Origin: Valencia hispanica
Lineage: Eukaryota; Chordata; Actinopteri; Cyprinodontiformes; Valenciidae
Direction of reading: 5' to 3'
Length of the DNA stretch: 64,000 nucleotides
Assembly: GCA_963556495.2 (NCBI GenBank)
Contig: OY747716.1
Span: 7,958,071 to 8,022,070 of the forward strand
Positions 10,556 through 21,213 of this stretch are shown one piece after another. Each line of letters starts with the position of its first letter. Position 1 is the first letter of the stretch. Under the pieces are notes generated by a model, which was not told where the DNA came from, did not search any database, and saw only the letters and a program-made list of their open reading frames with translations. A program made the position numbers and the translations under genes.

Positions 10556-13515
10556 AACTTTACTTCCTCAGCAAAACTGTCTGACATTTCCTGTGCTGAC
10601 GTGACAATCAGCTGCGTGTGGACATGTGACAGATAACCTGCTACTCCTTTCGCCGCCAAGTCTGCTGCCCTATTTCCCCACGCGTCAACAGTGTCAGCCT
10701 TGCTGTGACCCTTACACTTAAGAACAGCGAGGTTAGCTGGTAACTGTACAACATCCAAAAGCTCCATAATATCTGCATGATGGTGTACAGGTTTACCAGT
10801 AGCAGTAACAAAACCTGCTCTCTTCCACTGTGGTAATTCATAATGTATAACAGAAAACCCGTAGTTCGAATCAGTGTAAATCGTGACGTCTTTATCTCTT
10901 CCCCATTTGCATGCTTCAATAAGAGCCCTTATCTCAGCACGCTGTGCGCTCTGCTTGCCGTCCAGCTTCCGTGAAACGACAGTCTGTAGTGAATCCCCAT
11001 TTTGCTCAACAACTGCAAAACCTGATCTCAACTGGCCCTGTCCATCTCTAAAACAAAAACCATCTGTATAGAGCACAAAACCTGTAGGTAAGGGATCAGA
11101 CCGTAAATCAGGACGTATTTTTTGAGCAACAGAATTCAGCCTGACACAGTCATGCTGCTCCCCAGAGGCGGTGATTTGGTCAGCCATGTTTATTCCTTCA
11201 TGCGTAAAAATAATGTTTGGTGCCTCCAAAACTCTGCTAATCCGCTGCTGACGCAAAGTAGAAAGAGTAAACGTCTCAGAATTAACCAATGCCATGACTC
11301 CATGAGATGTCAAAATATTAAGTGGATAACCCCTGACAATGTGTGATGTTTTTTCCACTAGATGTGCAATTCCTGCTGCATGTCTCGTGCAAGGCGGCTG
11401 TCTCATTTCAATAGCTTGCAGCTTTATGCTAAGATACATAAGAATGTGTCTCTGACCACCTTTTTTCTGAAACAAAATCCCATTAACCACCCCATCTGTT
11501 TCTGATGTGTTAAGAAAAAATGGACATGTATAGTCAGGAGTGGCTAAATCAGCTGCTTGTGCTAGAGCCTGTTTCAACTTAATAAATGCCTCCTCAGCTG
11601 GTATGTCCCATTCTAATTTAGCATGCAGATTTTTCATACCATGAGCATTTACAAGAGCCCTGAGTGGTGTGGTAAGGTTTGTGTAATTAGGCACACAATG
11701 TCTGGAAAAATTTGTCAGTCCCAGAAATGACAGCATTGATTTAACAGTGAGAGGTTTAGAATGGGCCAAAATAGCATTCTTGTGGGTGTCCGTCAGTCCA
11801 GCCCCTTGAGCGGTCACCCTTCGCCCCAGGAACTGGACTTCCTGCCTGACCAACTGAAGCTTATCGCGGGAGACTTTGAATCCCTCTTTTCCCAAATGTT
11901 GCAACACAACTAGAGTAGCTTCTATGCACGTTTCAACAGTAGGGGATGCTAAAAGTAAATCGTCCACATATTGGGTCAGTACACAGCCTGGAGGGAGCTG
12001 TACAGTGCTTAATGACTGCTTCAACACCTGATTAAAAATACCTGGAGATAAAGCAAAGCCCTGCGGAAGCCTACCATAACATAGCTTCCTGCCCCTGAAT
12101 GTAAATGAAAAAATATCCCTGACAGAAGGATGGAGCGGTAAACAGAAAAATGCATTAGCCAAATCTATGCAGGTAAACCATTTTAAATCAGGAGTCAGTG
12201 ATGCCAGAGCTGTATACGGATTCGGTGTAGAAATGGGAGGGGTTCTAAGGGCCTCATTGATAGCACGCAAATCATGTGCCATTCTGTATTTACCTGTACC
12301 TTGTTTTTCCACAGGAAGAATAGGGGTGTTATATGAAGAGTTTGATGGTTCTAAAACTCCAACTTCAAGTAAGCCTGCAATAGTGTCTGCAATACCTTCC
12401 TCAGCCTGAGGTTTATGTGGATACTGCGAACGCCAGATTGGATCAGAATGTTTCATCTCAAATGTGATGGGTGTGGTTTGCACTAGACCGACATCAGTGG
12501 GACCATCTGACCACAAAGAGTCAGGCACGACCTTTAAGGCCTCCACTGCATCAGGATGATCTGTTTTTTCTCTGCCATGATTTCTAGAAAGCTGCAAATG
12601 TTCCAGAATGGTAGTATCAGAGAGCTGCGTGTCTATTTTGTACATCTGAGTAGAAGGAGAAAAAGAGACTGAAGGTATCTGGGTAGGAACCCAATCCTTT
12701 AATTCAACTCCCCTTTTAACCATTCCCCCCAAATCTTTAGCTTGATGTTTCGGATGCAACAAAAGCGATATGTGTGGAAGCGCTTCAGCTTCCATCATAT
12801 ACCACTTATGCTGCTCTGAAGTCAGATCAGCATACAGTGCAACACCCTCTTTCCCCACAAAGCATGGACCCGAAGCCACAGACCAACTTTGGCCTTCAAG
12901 TTCTGTTTCAAATTGTTCCTGATATAAAGTAGGATCGCCTCTCTCATAGAGGAAGGTCACATGGAACGGGTCAGGCGGTGGAACAAAAGGCTGGAGTTCA
13001 AGCAGCCAAGGCTTCCAGCATCTCAGAAATTCAGCCCTAGAAGATTCATGTGCAGACATCGTAGTCAATCTGGCCCAGAAAATATCAGCCACTTGTGAAG
13101 TGTCATCCTTCAGCAAAAATTGACCACTCATGGTATCACAGCAATGCGTATGTCCATTCGGAAAAGTCACCATAAGTCCATCAGGGGTACATAGGATCGA
13201 AGCACCCAGTTTGATAAGCAGATCTCTGCCTAACAAGTTGACAGGCGTGGTTTGAGCAATGACAAAAGGATGTGATAGTCTTTGATCTCCCACTGAAACA
13301 GGCAATGGTTGAGTGATAGGGAGAATCATTGGAGCCCCAGAGATTCCAATCACAGACACTGTGTTCCCAGAAAAATTGACGTCTGGTAAAACTCTGTCCA
13401 ACGTGCTGAAAGTAGCACCAGTGTCGACAAGGAATGGCAATGAATGTCCATGTACGTCTATTGTGAGCATCGGATCCCCCTTTGTCCTGCTCACTAAGGT
13501 ACTCTGTGGGCATTG
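10534..13515 (-). CDS. pol: ERV-2 Pol: protease, reverse transcriptase, RNase H (truncated)
   Basis: 986 codons counted from a GTG at 13494, but the frame is open back to the gag stop at 13516-13518, so it is normally made as Gag-Pol. Protease has the DTGA active site (residues 24-27) and a GRDLL flap/C-terminal motif. RT has LPQGF (476-480) and the catalytic YVDD (509-512). RNase H has YTDG (Asp 811), an AEIRALIE glutamate region (about 853), YTDS (Asp 875) and a final GNRAADLAAKG Asp (about 946), so all four acidic residues are present. The ORF ends within the tether after RNase H, where sequence shared with the + strand exon begins. It makes DNA from viral RNA in the virion core; without integrase this copy cannot complete integration. 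Confidence 0.93.
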   Translation of the reverse strand, partial: QCPQSTLVSRTKGDPMLTIDVHGHSLPFLVDTGATFSTLDRVLPDVNFSGNTVSVIGISGAPMILPITQPLPVSVGDQRLSHPFVIAQTTPVNLLGRDLLIKLGASILCTPDGLMVTFPNGHTHCCDTMSGQFLLKDDTSQVADIFWARLTTMSAHESSRAEFLRCWKPWLLELQPFVPPPDPFHVTFLYERGDPTLYQEQFETELEGQSWSVASGPCFVGKEGVALYADLTSEQHKWYMMEAEALPHISLLLHPKHQAKDLGGMVKRGVELKDWVPTQIPSVSFSPSTQMYKIDTQLSDTTILEHLQLSRNHGREKTDHPDAVEALKVVPDSLWSDGPTDVGLVQTTPITFEMKHSDPIWRSQYPHKPQAEEGIADTIAGLLEVGVLEPSNSSYNTPILPVEKQGTGKYRMAHDLRAINEALRTPPISTPNPYTALASLTPDLKWFTCIDLANAFFCLPLHPSVRDIFSFTFRGRKLCYGRLPQGFALSPGIFNQVLKQSLSTVQLPPGCVLTQYVDDLLLASPTVETCIEATLVVLQHLGKEGFKVSRDKLQLVRQEVQFLGRRVTAQGAGLTDTHKNAILAHSKPLTVKSMLSFLGLTNFSRHCVPNYTNLTTPLRALVNAHGMKNLHAKLEWDIPAEEAFIKLKQALAQAADLATPDYTCPFFLNTSETDGVVNGILFQKKGGQRHILMYLSIKLQAIEMRQPPCTRHAAGIAHLVEKTSHIVRGYPLNILTSHGVMALVNSETFTLSTLRQQRISRVLEAPNIIFTHEGINMADQITASGEQHDCVRLNSVAQKIRPDLRSDPLPTGFVLYTDGFCFRDGQGQLRSGFAVVEQNGDSLQTVVSRKLDGKQSAQRAEIRALIEACKWGRDKDVTIYTDSNYGFSVIHYELPQWKRAGFVTATGKPVHHHADIMELLDVVQLPANLAVLKCKGHSKADTVDAWGNRAADLAAKGVAGYLSHVHTQLIVTSAQEMSDSFAEEVKLAQLNNS

Positions 13516-13518
13516 TCA
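13516..13518 (-). promoter_or_regulatory. in-frame UGA between gag and pol (putative readthrough codon)
   Basis: On the - strand the context is ..CAG TAT TGA CAA TGC CCA... Gag before it and Pol after it are in one frame. It is the only stop in about 1,670 codons and sits at the expected domain boundary. Gammaretroviruses use UAG here; UGA followed by C is also a leaky context in other systems. Readthrough is inferred, and a downstream pseudoknot was not evaluated. Confidence 0.6.
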
Positions 13519-15633
13519 ATACTGAGGCCCACTCTGTCCTCCTGGATAGGAGGGAGGAGCCATATGCTGATTCGGAGCCATATGTAGAGGTGGCTGACCG
13601 GGAGGTATAGCGCCCCCTTGTGGGTGTGGGCACTCCCTCACCCAGTGTTCATTGGAGCCACACCTGTGACAACCGTTAGCACCTGGCTGCCCTCTCCCCA
13701 TGCCTCTAAAATCCCCAAACCTGGCCCTGCCACGTGACCTGCCACGGGGCTGCCATGTCCTATAAGGAGCAGTAAATGGCGGATTCGGCGCAGCTCCAGC
13801 ATACATCACAGGAAAAGAAGGCAGCACTGTCGCTGATCCAACAGTAGGTGCTGCTTCAGCCACCATCTGCTTTACTTTTTTAGACTGATACAAGTCAGTC
13901 AATTTATTCTGAGCCTCTTTTAACTGTAGCTTTAACAAAGCAGTCTCCATTTTCTTATTCTCCTCAGCATCCTTTAACGCAGAATCTTGCACGTCTTGTA
14001 AATAATATGTTACGTGTCTTTCCCATGTAGGCTGATCATAAATGTGTGAATCAGGATTCCGTTTCATTAATGTAGCAACAGACTCTGGCATGCCTGCTAA
14101 AACTGCTTCTCTAAACCAAATCCGATTGTTCCCCGGATCTCGAGGGTGTTCCCCAGTAACGGCAACCCATTTATCTTTACATTTTGCCATATGTTCTGCG
14201 GGAGTAACATCAGTTGACCAGGGAAATTTCAAAATTTTAGACGCGGGCGGAGTAGGATATTTTCTTCTGACCCACTCGGCAAGATCATGTGCATGATGCG
14301 TGAATGGGGCTTCATCAAGTACACGTGCTAACTGGCACTGGAGCATCATCTCATTATAATCTGTTAATGTCAGCATCCTACCCATAATAGCTTTCCAATC
14401 TCCCACCGCTAGGGTTTGCCCTGAAGTCAGCTGATTTAATTTATTTATCCAACAGTTTCCTCCACCAGTCAAAGCAGGGAGTTGCAGAATGATGGCAGAT
14501 ATGTCAGCCATCTTCCATGGTTTGTAAATTACTGAACCATCTGATGCTCCCACTAAAGGAAGCATTAAATCAGGGCCCCCACATGCCCCTAGTGGCAACT
14601 TAGATCTGGTATTCTTAAATGGCCCCTCACTCCCCTTGTCCCCCAACGTCTGCATATTTTCGACCTGTACAACTGCTGCACATTCATCACGTTGACTGGG
14701 GCTGGCACTCCCTGAAAGGTCTGCAGCTTGCCCCCTTACCACAGATGCTAATCTTTCCTGATCCTGCAGCACCTCATCCATCTGTCGCTGAACTTTAGTT
14801 AACCTGTGTTCGTGCTGCTCCATCTCGTCCATCAATTTAGCATTATACGCCAAGAACAATTTATCGGTGTCCTGTTCTACTTTGTTGCTAACTAATTTTA
14901 GTAGCTGTCGCTTTTCCTCCCCAGTGTGTTCTACAATCCCTTTCCCGGAGACTTCAAAACGCAATTTATAATCTTGTCCATCATCTTTTACCTTTAGATC
15001 ACCCTGTGGTTTATTAGTCAATGGTTCATGGGCTAAAGACCTCTGTGGGAGGCCACTCCAGTGCAACACTGCACTGCTTGAAGGAAGGGGGGGAGTAATG
15101 CCCACCGGGGGTGGCTCACAAGGAGATGGTGAACTCTGTGCGTCACCCTGCGTGTTTTGAAGTACAATCTGGCCATTGTCTGTCTCCAAGCCCCATGAAA
15201 TATGTGTTTGACCAGAGGTCGTCAACATGGGGTACATAGGTTGATATGGGGGAGGAGTATGGTCTGCCGAAAAACTTTTTTCTGCAGTAACACACAAATG
15301 ATCAATACCCTGTCCTGTTAAACCCCATGTTTTCCACATTTTCTCAGCTTTTAAGTGTCTCATTTTAGCACCAGTGATGCTCTTTGCTGTTTTAGCTTTA
15401 TCTGCAAAACGTTTTCCTTCCTCAAAACACATTTGTGAAAGACTCCTTTTCTCATACCCTCGGGCACCATGACGAGCCCACATGGCCGTCATAAGGCCCT
15501 GGAACTGTTTTTTATCTTTTTTACCGGGCTTATCAACTAAAACAGAATATAATTTAGAAATGTATACTAACAATTGGGCATCTAAAGTGCGCCACTCTCG
15601 TCCCTGTGGAGCAGGGAGTAATTTATGCCATTA
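13516..15633 (-). CDS. gag: ERV-2 Gag polyprotein
   Basis: Structural polyprotein for matrix, capsid and nucleocapsid. The first ATG-type start gives 685 residues from 15573, but the frame is open to a stop near 15635 and reads WHKLLPAPQGREWRTLDAQ upstream. The true start may therefore be earlier or non-AUG, or codons may have been lost. N-terminal matrix-like helices are followed by a TPPPYQP late-domain motif, a capsid with an IWFREAVLAGMPESV segment, a Gly/Arg-rich basic stretch, and one zinc knuckle CX2CX4HX4C (GCHRCGSNEHWVRECPHP). It ends QY-UGA and pol continues in the same frame seven codons before the GTG, the layout of stop-readthrough retroviruses. Confidence 0.9.
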
Positions 15634-16000
15634 AAAATTCGTAACAAAAATCCAAAATGGATTAAAATTTAACAAAGTAGGTTATTTGTATTAACTCTAT
15701 AAATTATTTATTTTAATTGATAAACTATCAATTCGTAGGGCCAAATTTATCCCAATATTAATGCAGTTAACAGTAAAGGCAGGCACAGTTTTTATTTATT
15801 TAATTTTCATTTATCTCTTTTTATAGTGAAGGGGTTTATGTATTATTTAGTCATGCAACATTAACCTTAATAATGTTTTAGGCAAAGCCGAAACGAAGGA
15901 AAGCTAAAAAGGTTTATAACGCACTGTTTATCTTATCATTAATTTATTTATATACGGAGATTATTGCCGTTTCGTCTAAAAATCAAAGAATTCCTAATAG

Positions 16001-16016
16001 AGTCCGGCCGGCACCA
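16001..16016 (-). other. candidate ERV-2 primer binding site
   Basis: On -, TGGTGCCGGCCGGACT starts with the TGG expected opposite a tRNA CCA end and lies about 370 bp 5' of gag. It follows an LTR-like R/U5 with AATAAAAATTGCG (about 16075-16085). I could not match it to a specific tRNA from memory. Confidence 0.45.
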
Positions 16017-17340
16017 ACTCGGGACGCGCACTTCGACGAAACACACGAAGAAATAGAATTCTCCCAATATAACGCAATTTTTATTTATCATTAAAACATA
16101 TACCAAAAGAAATACATTTAAAACTCGCTTTGCAACACAAAATCATCAACAGTTTGCTCAAAAAAAAAAATCCGCCGGACTGACAGATCAAAGTCCGGCC
16201 CAATAAAACTTCCGGGTCACACCGCGGAATGAATACGCCGGTCCACAGATGGCTAATTCTTCACTACGATGCTAAACTTAACAAACCGTACTCATAAGTA
16301 AACCAACCAAAGACAAGAACAAAATGCCTCCAACAAAACCACACTTCGCCATCAATACTCGAATGACTGTTTAACCGAGCCAAATAAATACAGTTTGGAA
16401 GCTAAGCTACCAAAGATTAGCTGTCATCATGAGCAACCTAGCTCAACCGGAAGCCAAACGTGACCGCTCCGTTACCATAAAAAAGTTATTTTATATATAT
16501 TCTAAAGAGTTTACTACCAGTTATCCATAATAACAGTCCTATATATATGTGTTAGACAATGCTTTAGACGTGTTTACGTAGTTGCACAAGGTTGAACGCC
16601 TTTATTTCCAGGCGAGACTCATCCACACTGTGCGTTAGCCGTAAGCTAGCTTATGGTGGTACTTTAGCTGACTGAAAATGATATTCCCTTATTCCTCTAC
16701 AATGTCAAGCTTCTACGCTTATTGTCTATACAAGAAGCGCGGGCATTGTCTAGGCGTTTAAGATTCGCAGAGGAATTATGGTTTTAGATTCAGTCGGTTA
16801 GTTCCCCTAAATGAGAAGTTTATATGAGGCCGGTGTGCACATAGCCACCTGGTAGCTCTTTTCCGTTACCTCTACTTCTCCAATCACACACACAGTCACA
16901 CTAGAAAGAAAGAAAGAACAACAATTTTACAATTTCATCAAACACTAACCTCTACCGGAGCCACCTAAAGCCGGACCTTTAAACACAATCCAATTCACGT
17001 GCCTCAAACGTGCGTTTGGAAGATACGCCGGCCTCTCCAAGGGAATCCGTCTCGACACAGAGAGCACACAGGCTCTGATGCTGTCTACTTTTCCCATTTG
17101 CCAGCCTTGGAGAATTCCGGCAGCGTCCTACCGGAGGCGAGGCGGCCAACCCTCAAACTCTGGTCCGCACTTTGGTCGGCCCTCAACCGAAAGAACAACA
17201 CGTCAACATTAAATGGAGAACGTTTAAATAGATCAATACCAATTAATTTGGTGTTAGCGCTTTTCCAGATTGATACAAAACCACCCGGGTGTTGATTAGC
17301 AAGGATCAATCCAGTCGCTCTCCGATTCTCTGTTGAACTC
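16017..17340 (-). repeat. ERV-2 5' LTR region (outer border unresolved)
   Basis: Upstream of the primer-site candidate on the - strand. It contains AATAAA-type polyadenylation signals (about 16083 and 16606) and an AT-rich TATATA stretch (about 16490-16500), and is otherwise non-coding. The outer end cannot be set because the 3' LTR is absent. The short ORFs here (for example 16999-17295) show no family signal. Confidence 0.4.
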
Positions 17341-18000
17341 AAGGAAAAAACACAAAATTACTATAATTGCCACAAACACATGTATTAATCAGTTATGCCA
17401 CACTCATTACTCACACTCAATCTCTCCCAGCCCTGAGAAAACTCAAAACCAAATTAATGCCCGCATCCTCCACCATTTTGTCGGCTTCGTACCATAATAT
17501 GCTCTGCAACTCACTTTCTACTCAGAGAGGTGGGGGCGCCGAACTCCAAAACCCCGGCAGGAACTGTTTCAAAATAAGACCCAGAACTGAGAGACAGAGA
17601 GTAAAACAACACACACAAACAGATATCTGTTTCACAGTGGACGCACCTGCAGATGGGAGCCAGAAAAGATCTGACTCGCTTCTCTACAAGGGTGAACCAT
17701 TTTTATTACAGAAGAACAAAGAACATATCACATGACTCTCTCCTCCTTCCATATCTTGACAGGTCATACATTTTCTCCTGACCGTACCATGAACTACAGT
17801 TATAACCGATCCTCCCTGCTTTCAGTTCATATCTTTACGCAAGAATTTATTTACTTAAAACCTTAAACCCATAAAATACTGGTAAAGAGTCATGTTTTAC
17901 TACCCTGAATAATATAAACAGGCCTATTACTTCTAAACGCTTACTTAAAGATATAGTTAAAACATATGTACTGCATAATAAAAATAGCCCCAAAAAAGTA
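17341..18000. other. no gene recognised
   Basis: Non-coding between the ERV-2 LTR region and the leader of LTR copy c. The 122-codon + ORF at 17367-17735 has no recognisable domain. Confidence 0.5.
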
Positions 18001-18114
18001 GAATACAACAATAGGTAGGATTTGGCTATGAATAATTATGAATAATTGCTTAGGGCAATTATTAATAAGATTAATAATTTTATGTAAAAATTACCAAGTT
18101 TAGGGGCGCCATCC

Positions 18115-19448
18115 TGTTGGATTCCAGGAACATTTATATATATAGCCAAATTGTTCAGTCTCAGTTTATGTTTATGATTACCAGCCTGATAAGGCTGAGA
18201 TAATTAAACAACAGATGAAGGAATAAGTTCTTACGCTGTGGACATTAATTGTACGCATCACTCCAAGTAATCCCAGACAACTTCTCTTTAAGATTAAGGG
18301 GACTTTATTTAGAAAATAGAAAATCCCATCTATTCTAAAGAATGCAAACTACTACAGATCTTAGACAACAATAATAGGTGAACATTAAACACAATTAACA
18401 TGAAATGAAATCAGTGAGACAGCTGAGGGGGGTCAGAAAAGGAGGGGGTGGCCCTCACTCCAGGGAGCCCAAGTCACAGATAGTCTGTGGGACAAAAGTC
18501 ATAAATCTCAGTTCTGTGCCAAGATGGAGGCACATGGAGTCTGAGAAAGAGTCATAAAACTAGCTTTGGCTAAAGGAGCACATGGGGGAAACGTCCATGT
18601 GGTAGGCCTTTGCTTTAGCGACAGACTAAAGACAATGGAGTTAAACTTTTCAGCTAAGACCAGGTAACGCAGACCGGACCGAGCCCGACTCTGCCGACGG
18701 AGTGATCAGGGAGCGAGAGAGAGAGAGAGTAAAGGAGAGGAAGGAAAAAGAAAGAAAGGTGTGATCTGCTCAGGATTAAACAAACAGTTTCAAAAACACA
18801 GCAATTTCAGCTCCAATTTATGCGTGCTGCGACGCAAAAATGAGCAAACAGATACAGTGCTAAAAAACACTTTAACCAACAATGAACGAGATCTAACTCG
18901 TTAAAACTCTATTTTCTCTATTTATCTCCGCCCAGACACAATAATGGTATAAATGAACCGGTTCAGACCTACTTTGCTTTGAAGGAGGTCCAGTCCACGA
19001 GGAGGAGAGTGAATTGTGTCCGTAGTTGAGCAAGAAAAGGAAGAGTTATAAAAAAAGAAAAACCTGTACAGGATTTAAGGACCGTGTGGCCCAAATGCAG
19101 GCTGGGCCTGCAGGATCAACGTCTAACGAATTGTCTTGATATAGCTCACACTATATATACTATACTATATGAGCACTTCGAAGCTTTGAAATGAGTTCTT
19201 CCCCAGTCCAGCGGGTCAGAACAAAAGAGAATCTTCACCGGTGAGGTGTCCTCTGTTCAGCAGTAGTTCATCCAAGAACTTCTGAGTGAGAACAGTTTGA
19301 AAATGGGCGCGACTCCACTCTTATAGCCCCATTGCCCCTGATGTCATCGCCGATGTCACCACAGGTGGGGGTCACTGCTAGGATTGCTGAGAAATGTGGT
19401 CTTCCAACAGTCTGTTCAGTTCATCTTATGAGAAATGCAATCACAACA
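18115..19448 (-). repeat. ERV LTR family, copy c (about 1.33 kb)
   Basis: On - it starts TGTTGTGATTGC (19448), with a TATA-like GCTATAAGAG (about 19325), a (GA)n-rich segment (about 18712-18735) and AATAAAGTCCCCTTAATC (about 18300). It ends ..CCAACA (18115). Three bases later TGGCGCCCCTAAAC (18111 downward) looks like a primer binding site, followed by about 100 bp of the shared leader. It is therefore a 5' LTR; the rest of the provirus is missing. The outer end lies directly in the Polinton protease fragment. Confidence 0.65.
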
Positions 19449-19600
19449 TCGTGAACACACACCCTGCTCACATGCCTGGCGAGCATTGGTTAGCACTTAC
19501 GCTGGAGGAGGGTGGAAAAGCAACGTTTTTCAATTCCTACGTCTACTCCCCAGAATTTGTTTATTTCCCCATGGTTTATGGTTTCAGATGGTTGCTCTGA
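19449..19600 (+). pseudogene. Polinton cysteine protease (adenain/Ulp1-like) fragment
   Basis: Reads NTHPAHMPGEHWLALTLEEG then ATFFNSYVYSPEF. This matches the N-T-D-P...G-x-HW-x-A-L core of Polinton/adenovirus-type maturation proteases, where the His of HW is catalytic and the following F-D-S-Y-G carries the acidic/Asn residue (here FNSY). The catalytic Cys end is missing and the 5' end is cut by LTR copy c. In a Polinton this enzyme processes capsid precursors. Here it faces the polymerase remnant head-on, an arrangement caused by rearrangement. Confidence 0.6.
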
Positions 19601-20490
19601 AAGACTTTCATGCAGGCGCTGGCAATGGTGATGCGATTAAAGGGGTCAACCTGAGTATCACTGAAAAATTCATCACGCAACCTTCTGCACCCTTGAAACA
19701 AAAATGTCATCATTCCTACAGTAGAAGAGAGCCTCCTGTTTAAAGTCAAATACCCCCTGACTGGCCACCCGATACCAGGAGAAGAATTTCTCCTGCTCAG
19801 CAGGGGTCATCATTTCAACGCTGTAATCGCAGGGTGCAGGAAGCATTCTATGTAGTTCAAATTTTTCAAAGATGAGAATCTGTGGGGAAAGTAGCCTTTA
19901 GACTGATCTGAAAATCCTAGTGCTGCCGGCATTTTACTGAGTTTCATCTCTAGGAATGAAAGACGTCAATGAGCCTCAGATTGTAATCAGGTTCTGTGAA
20001 AGTCAGGATTTTAATCCCCTGCATGATGATATGTGGTTTTACACCTAACTCTGACAAGCGCATTCAACACCAGATAGGAGTCAAATCCAAGAGCGTTATG
20101 GGCTATAAAGGTGACATTTTTAAAAGCTGGGCTTCTGATTTCACGAATAAATTCCCGGATGCAATCAGGGCCGTAGGATGACCATTCACGACCAGTAAAG
20201 GATTTTGTACATATCAGAAAAGGGACGTGTTTCATTCTGCGACATAAGTTTCGATGTCGTAGTAGACTACTTTTTCATTCAACCCCTCATCTACAGGACA
20301 ATTTGGGATATAGCATTTAAGATCACCGGGGACTGCATTATCAGGGAGCTTAACATCGCAAATTAGGCATTTTACCCCACGACAGATGTGTCTCTTACCC
20401 GTTGTGAGGCTCTTGTTATAGAGTTGTTCACACTTGGGACATTTCTTTATCTGATCACAGATACTGGCTGATACTTTAGCTCTGGGTCTC
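19601..20490 (-). pseudogene. Polinton-type DNA polymerase B, exonuclease part (3' segment of split gene)
   Basis: Continues the gene at 26476-27040 after the Gmr1 insertion. In order on -: a zinc-binding CPKCEQLYNKS..HIC..CLICD stretch (about 20460-20350), exonuclease motif I YYDIET (about 20245), motif II FIAHNALGFDSYLVLNAL (about 20110), then, in shifted frames, GYFPHRFSSLKNLNY and DPFNRITIASACMKVF (about 19640-19900). The order is that of protein-primed family B polymerases of Polintons/adintoviruses. A TGA just after motif I and later frameshifts kill it. The palm with the catalytic DTD is absent: the sequence passes straight into the protease fragment. Confidence 0.75.
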
Positions 20491-21179
20491 TGTCAGTTTG
20501 ACCGGCGGAGGCACAATGTTTAAGGGAGAAGACACAATAAAATTAGGTTGAGGTGGCTTTATAGAGCATTGCAGATCACCAACACCAACTACACACTAGA
20601 AAAACTGCTTTTCTTTCACACCTAGGCGAATAAACAGAAGAAACCAAGAGTAGGGGTAAAAACAAAACAAAATATTTACAAATAAACCAAAACACCAAAA
20701 AGAAAATAATTTGTACGAATCAATATTTACATAGATAAAAATCATTATAATTAAACAAATCTAAGTTCAGTTAACAGAATAAGCAAAGTTTAACATTACT
20801 TCATCAAGCATCACCCCTCCTCAATCAAATGGTATGCTCCAACAGCTTTAAAACAGCTCATGGAGCATGTGTCTCCCTTTACTGCCCAGCCCTGCTCAGG
20901 AGACAACAGAAGGAAGAGGCGAGTGAAGAGATGATGTTTTTAACATTTAAATGGTTAAACATAAAAGTTAAACTAACTTAAACTAATTAAACACAAATGA
21001 AAATTTTCACCTACATTCTTTCCACAGGTAGGGTGGCCAGTCCCTCGGCTTCTTACCAATGCATTTTCCAAATGTTCAAACAAACTAAAATAAAGAACGG
21101 AAGCAAAACTTTGTCTGTAACTCAATCATAACTAACAGAAACTTAACCAGAATGAATGGAACCCCTGGTCTCCATTACA
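20491..21179 (-). repeat. Gmr1 3' LTR
   Basis: Starts TGTAATGGAGACC on - and ends CA (TG on + at 20491). Directly abuts the polypurine tract. It differs from the 5' LTR by scattered substitutions and by an insert of about 30 bp near 20890-20930 that the 5' LTR lacks. Confidence 0.92.
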
Positions 21180-21194
21180 TTTCCTCCCCCCTTC
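21180..21194 (-). other. Gmr1 polypurine tract
   Basis: On -, GAAGGGGGGAGGAAA lies immediately upstream of the 3' LTR, where plus-strand DNA synthesis would be primed. Confidence 0.9.
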
Positions 21195-21213
21195 ACCCAA
21201 GACAACAGTAATT

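Larger units (their letters stand above)
10545..16016 (-). mobile_element. ERV-2, 3'-truncated endogenous retrovirus
   Basis: Provirus on the - strand. In its own direction it has an LTR with R/U5, a primer-binding-site candidate (16016-16001), a leader of about 370 bp, open gag, an in-frame UGA, and open protease-RT-RNase H. The element stops just after RNase H at about 10550, so integrase, env and the 3' LTR are missing. Gag and pol carry no frameshift over about 5 kb, far better preserved than ERV-1. Type: gamma/epsilon-like by the single-CCHC Gag, the PPPY late motif and the in-frame stop between gag and pol. Confidence 0.9.

Noticed and set aside
10641..13525. Several + strand ORFs of 60-100 codons
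   Set aside because: Antisense shadows of the ERV-2 pol frame.
13181..13633. 150-codon - strand ORF overlapping the gag-pol boundary, as a possible frameshift product
   Set aside because: Gag and Pol are already in one frame; this ORF in another frame has no motif.
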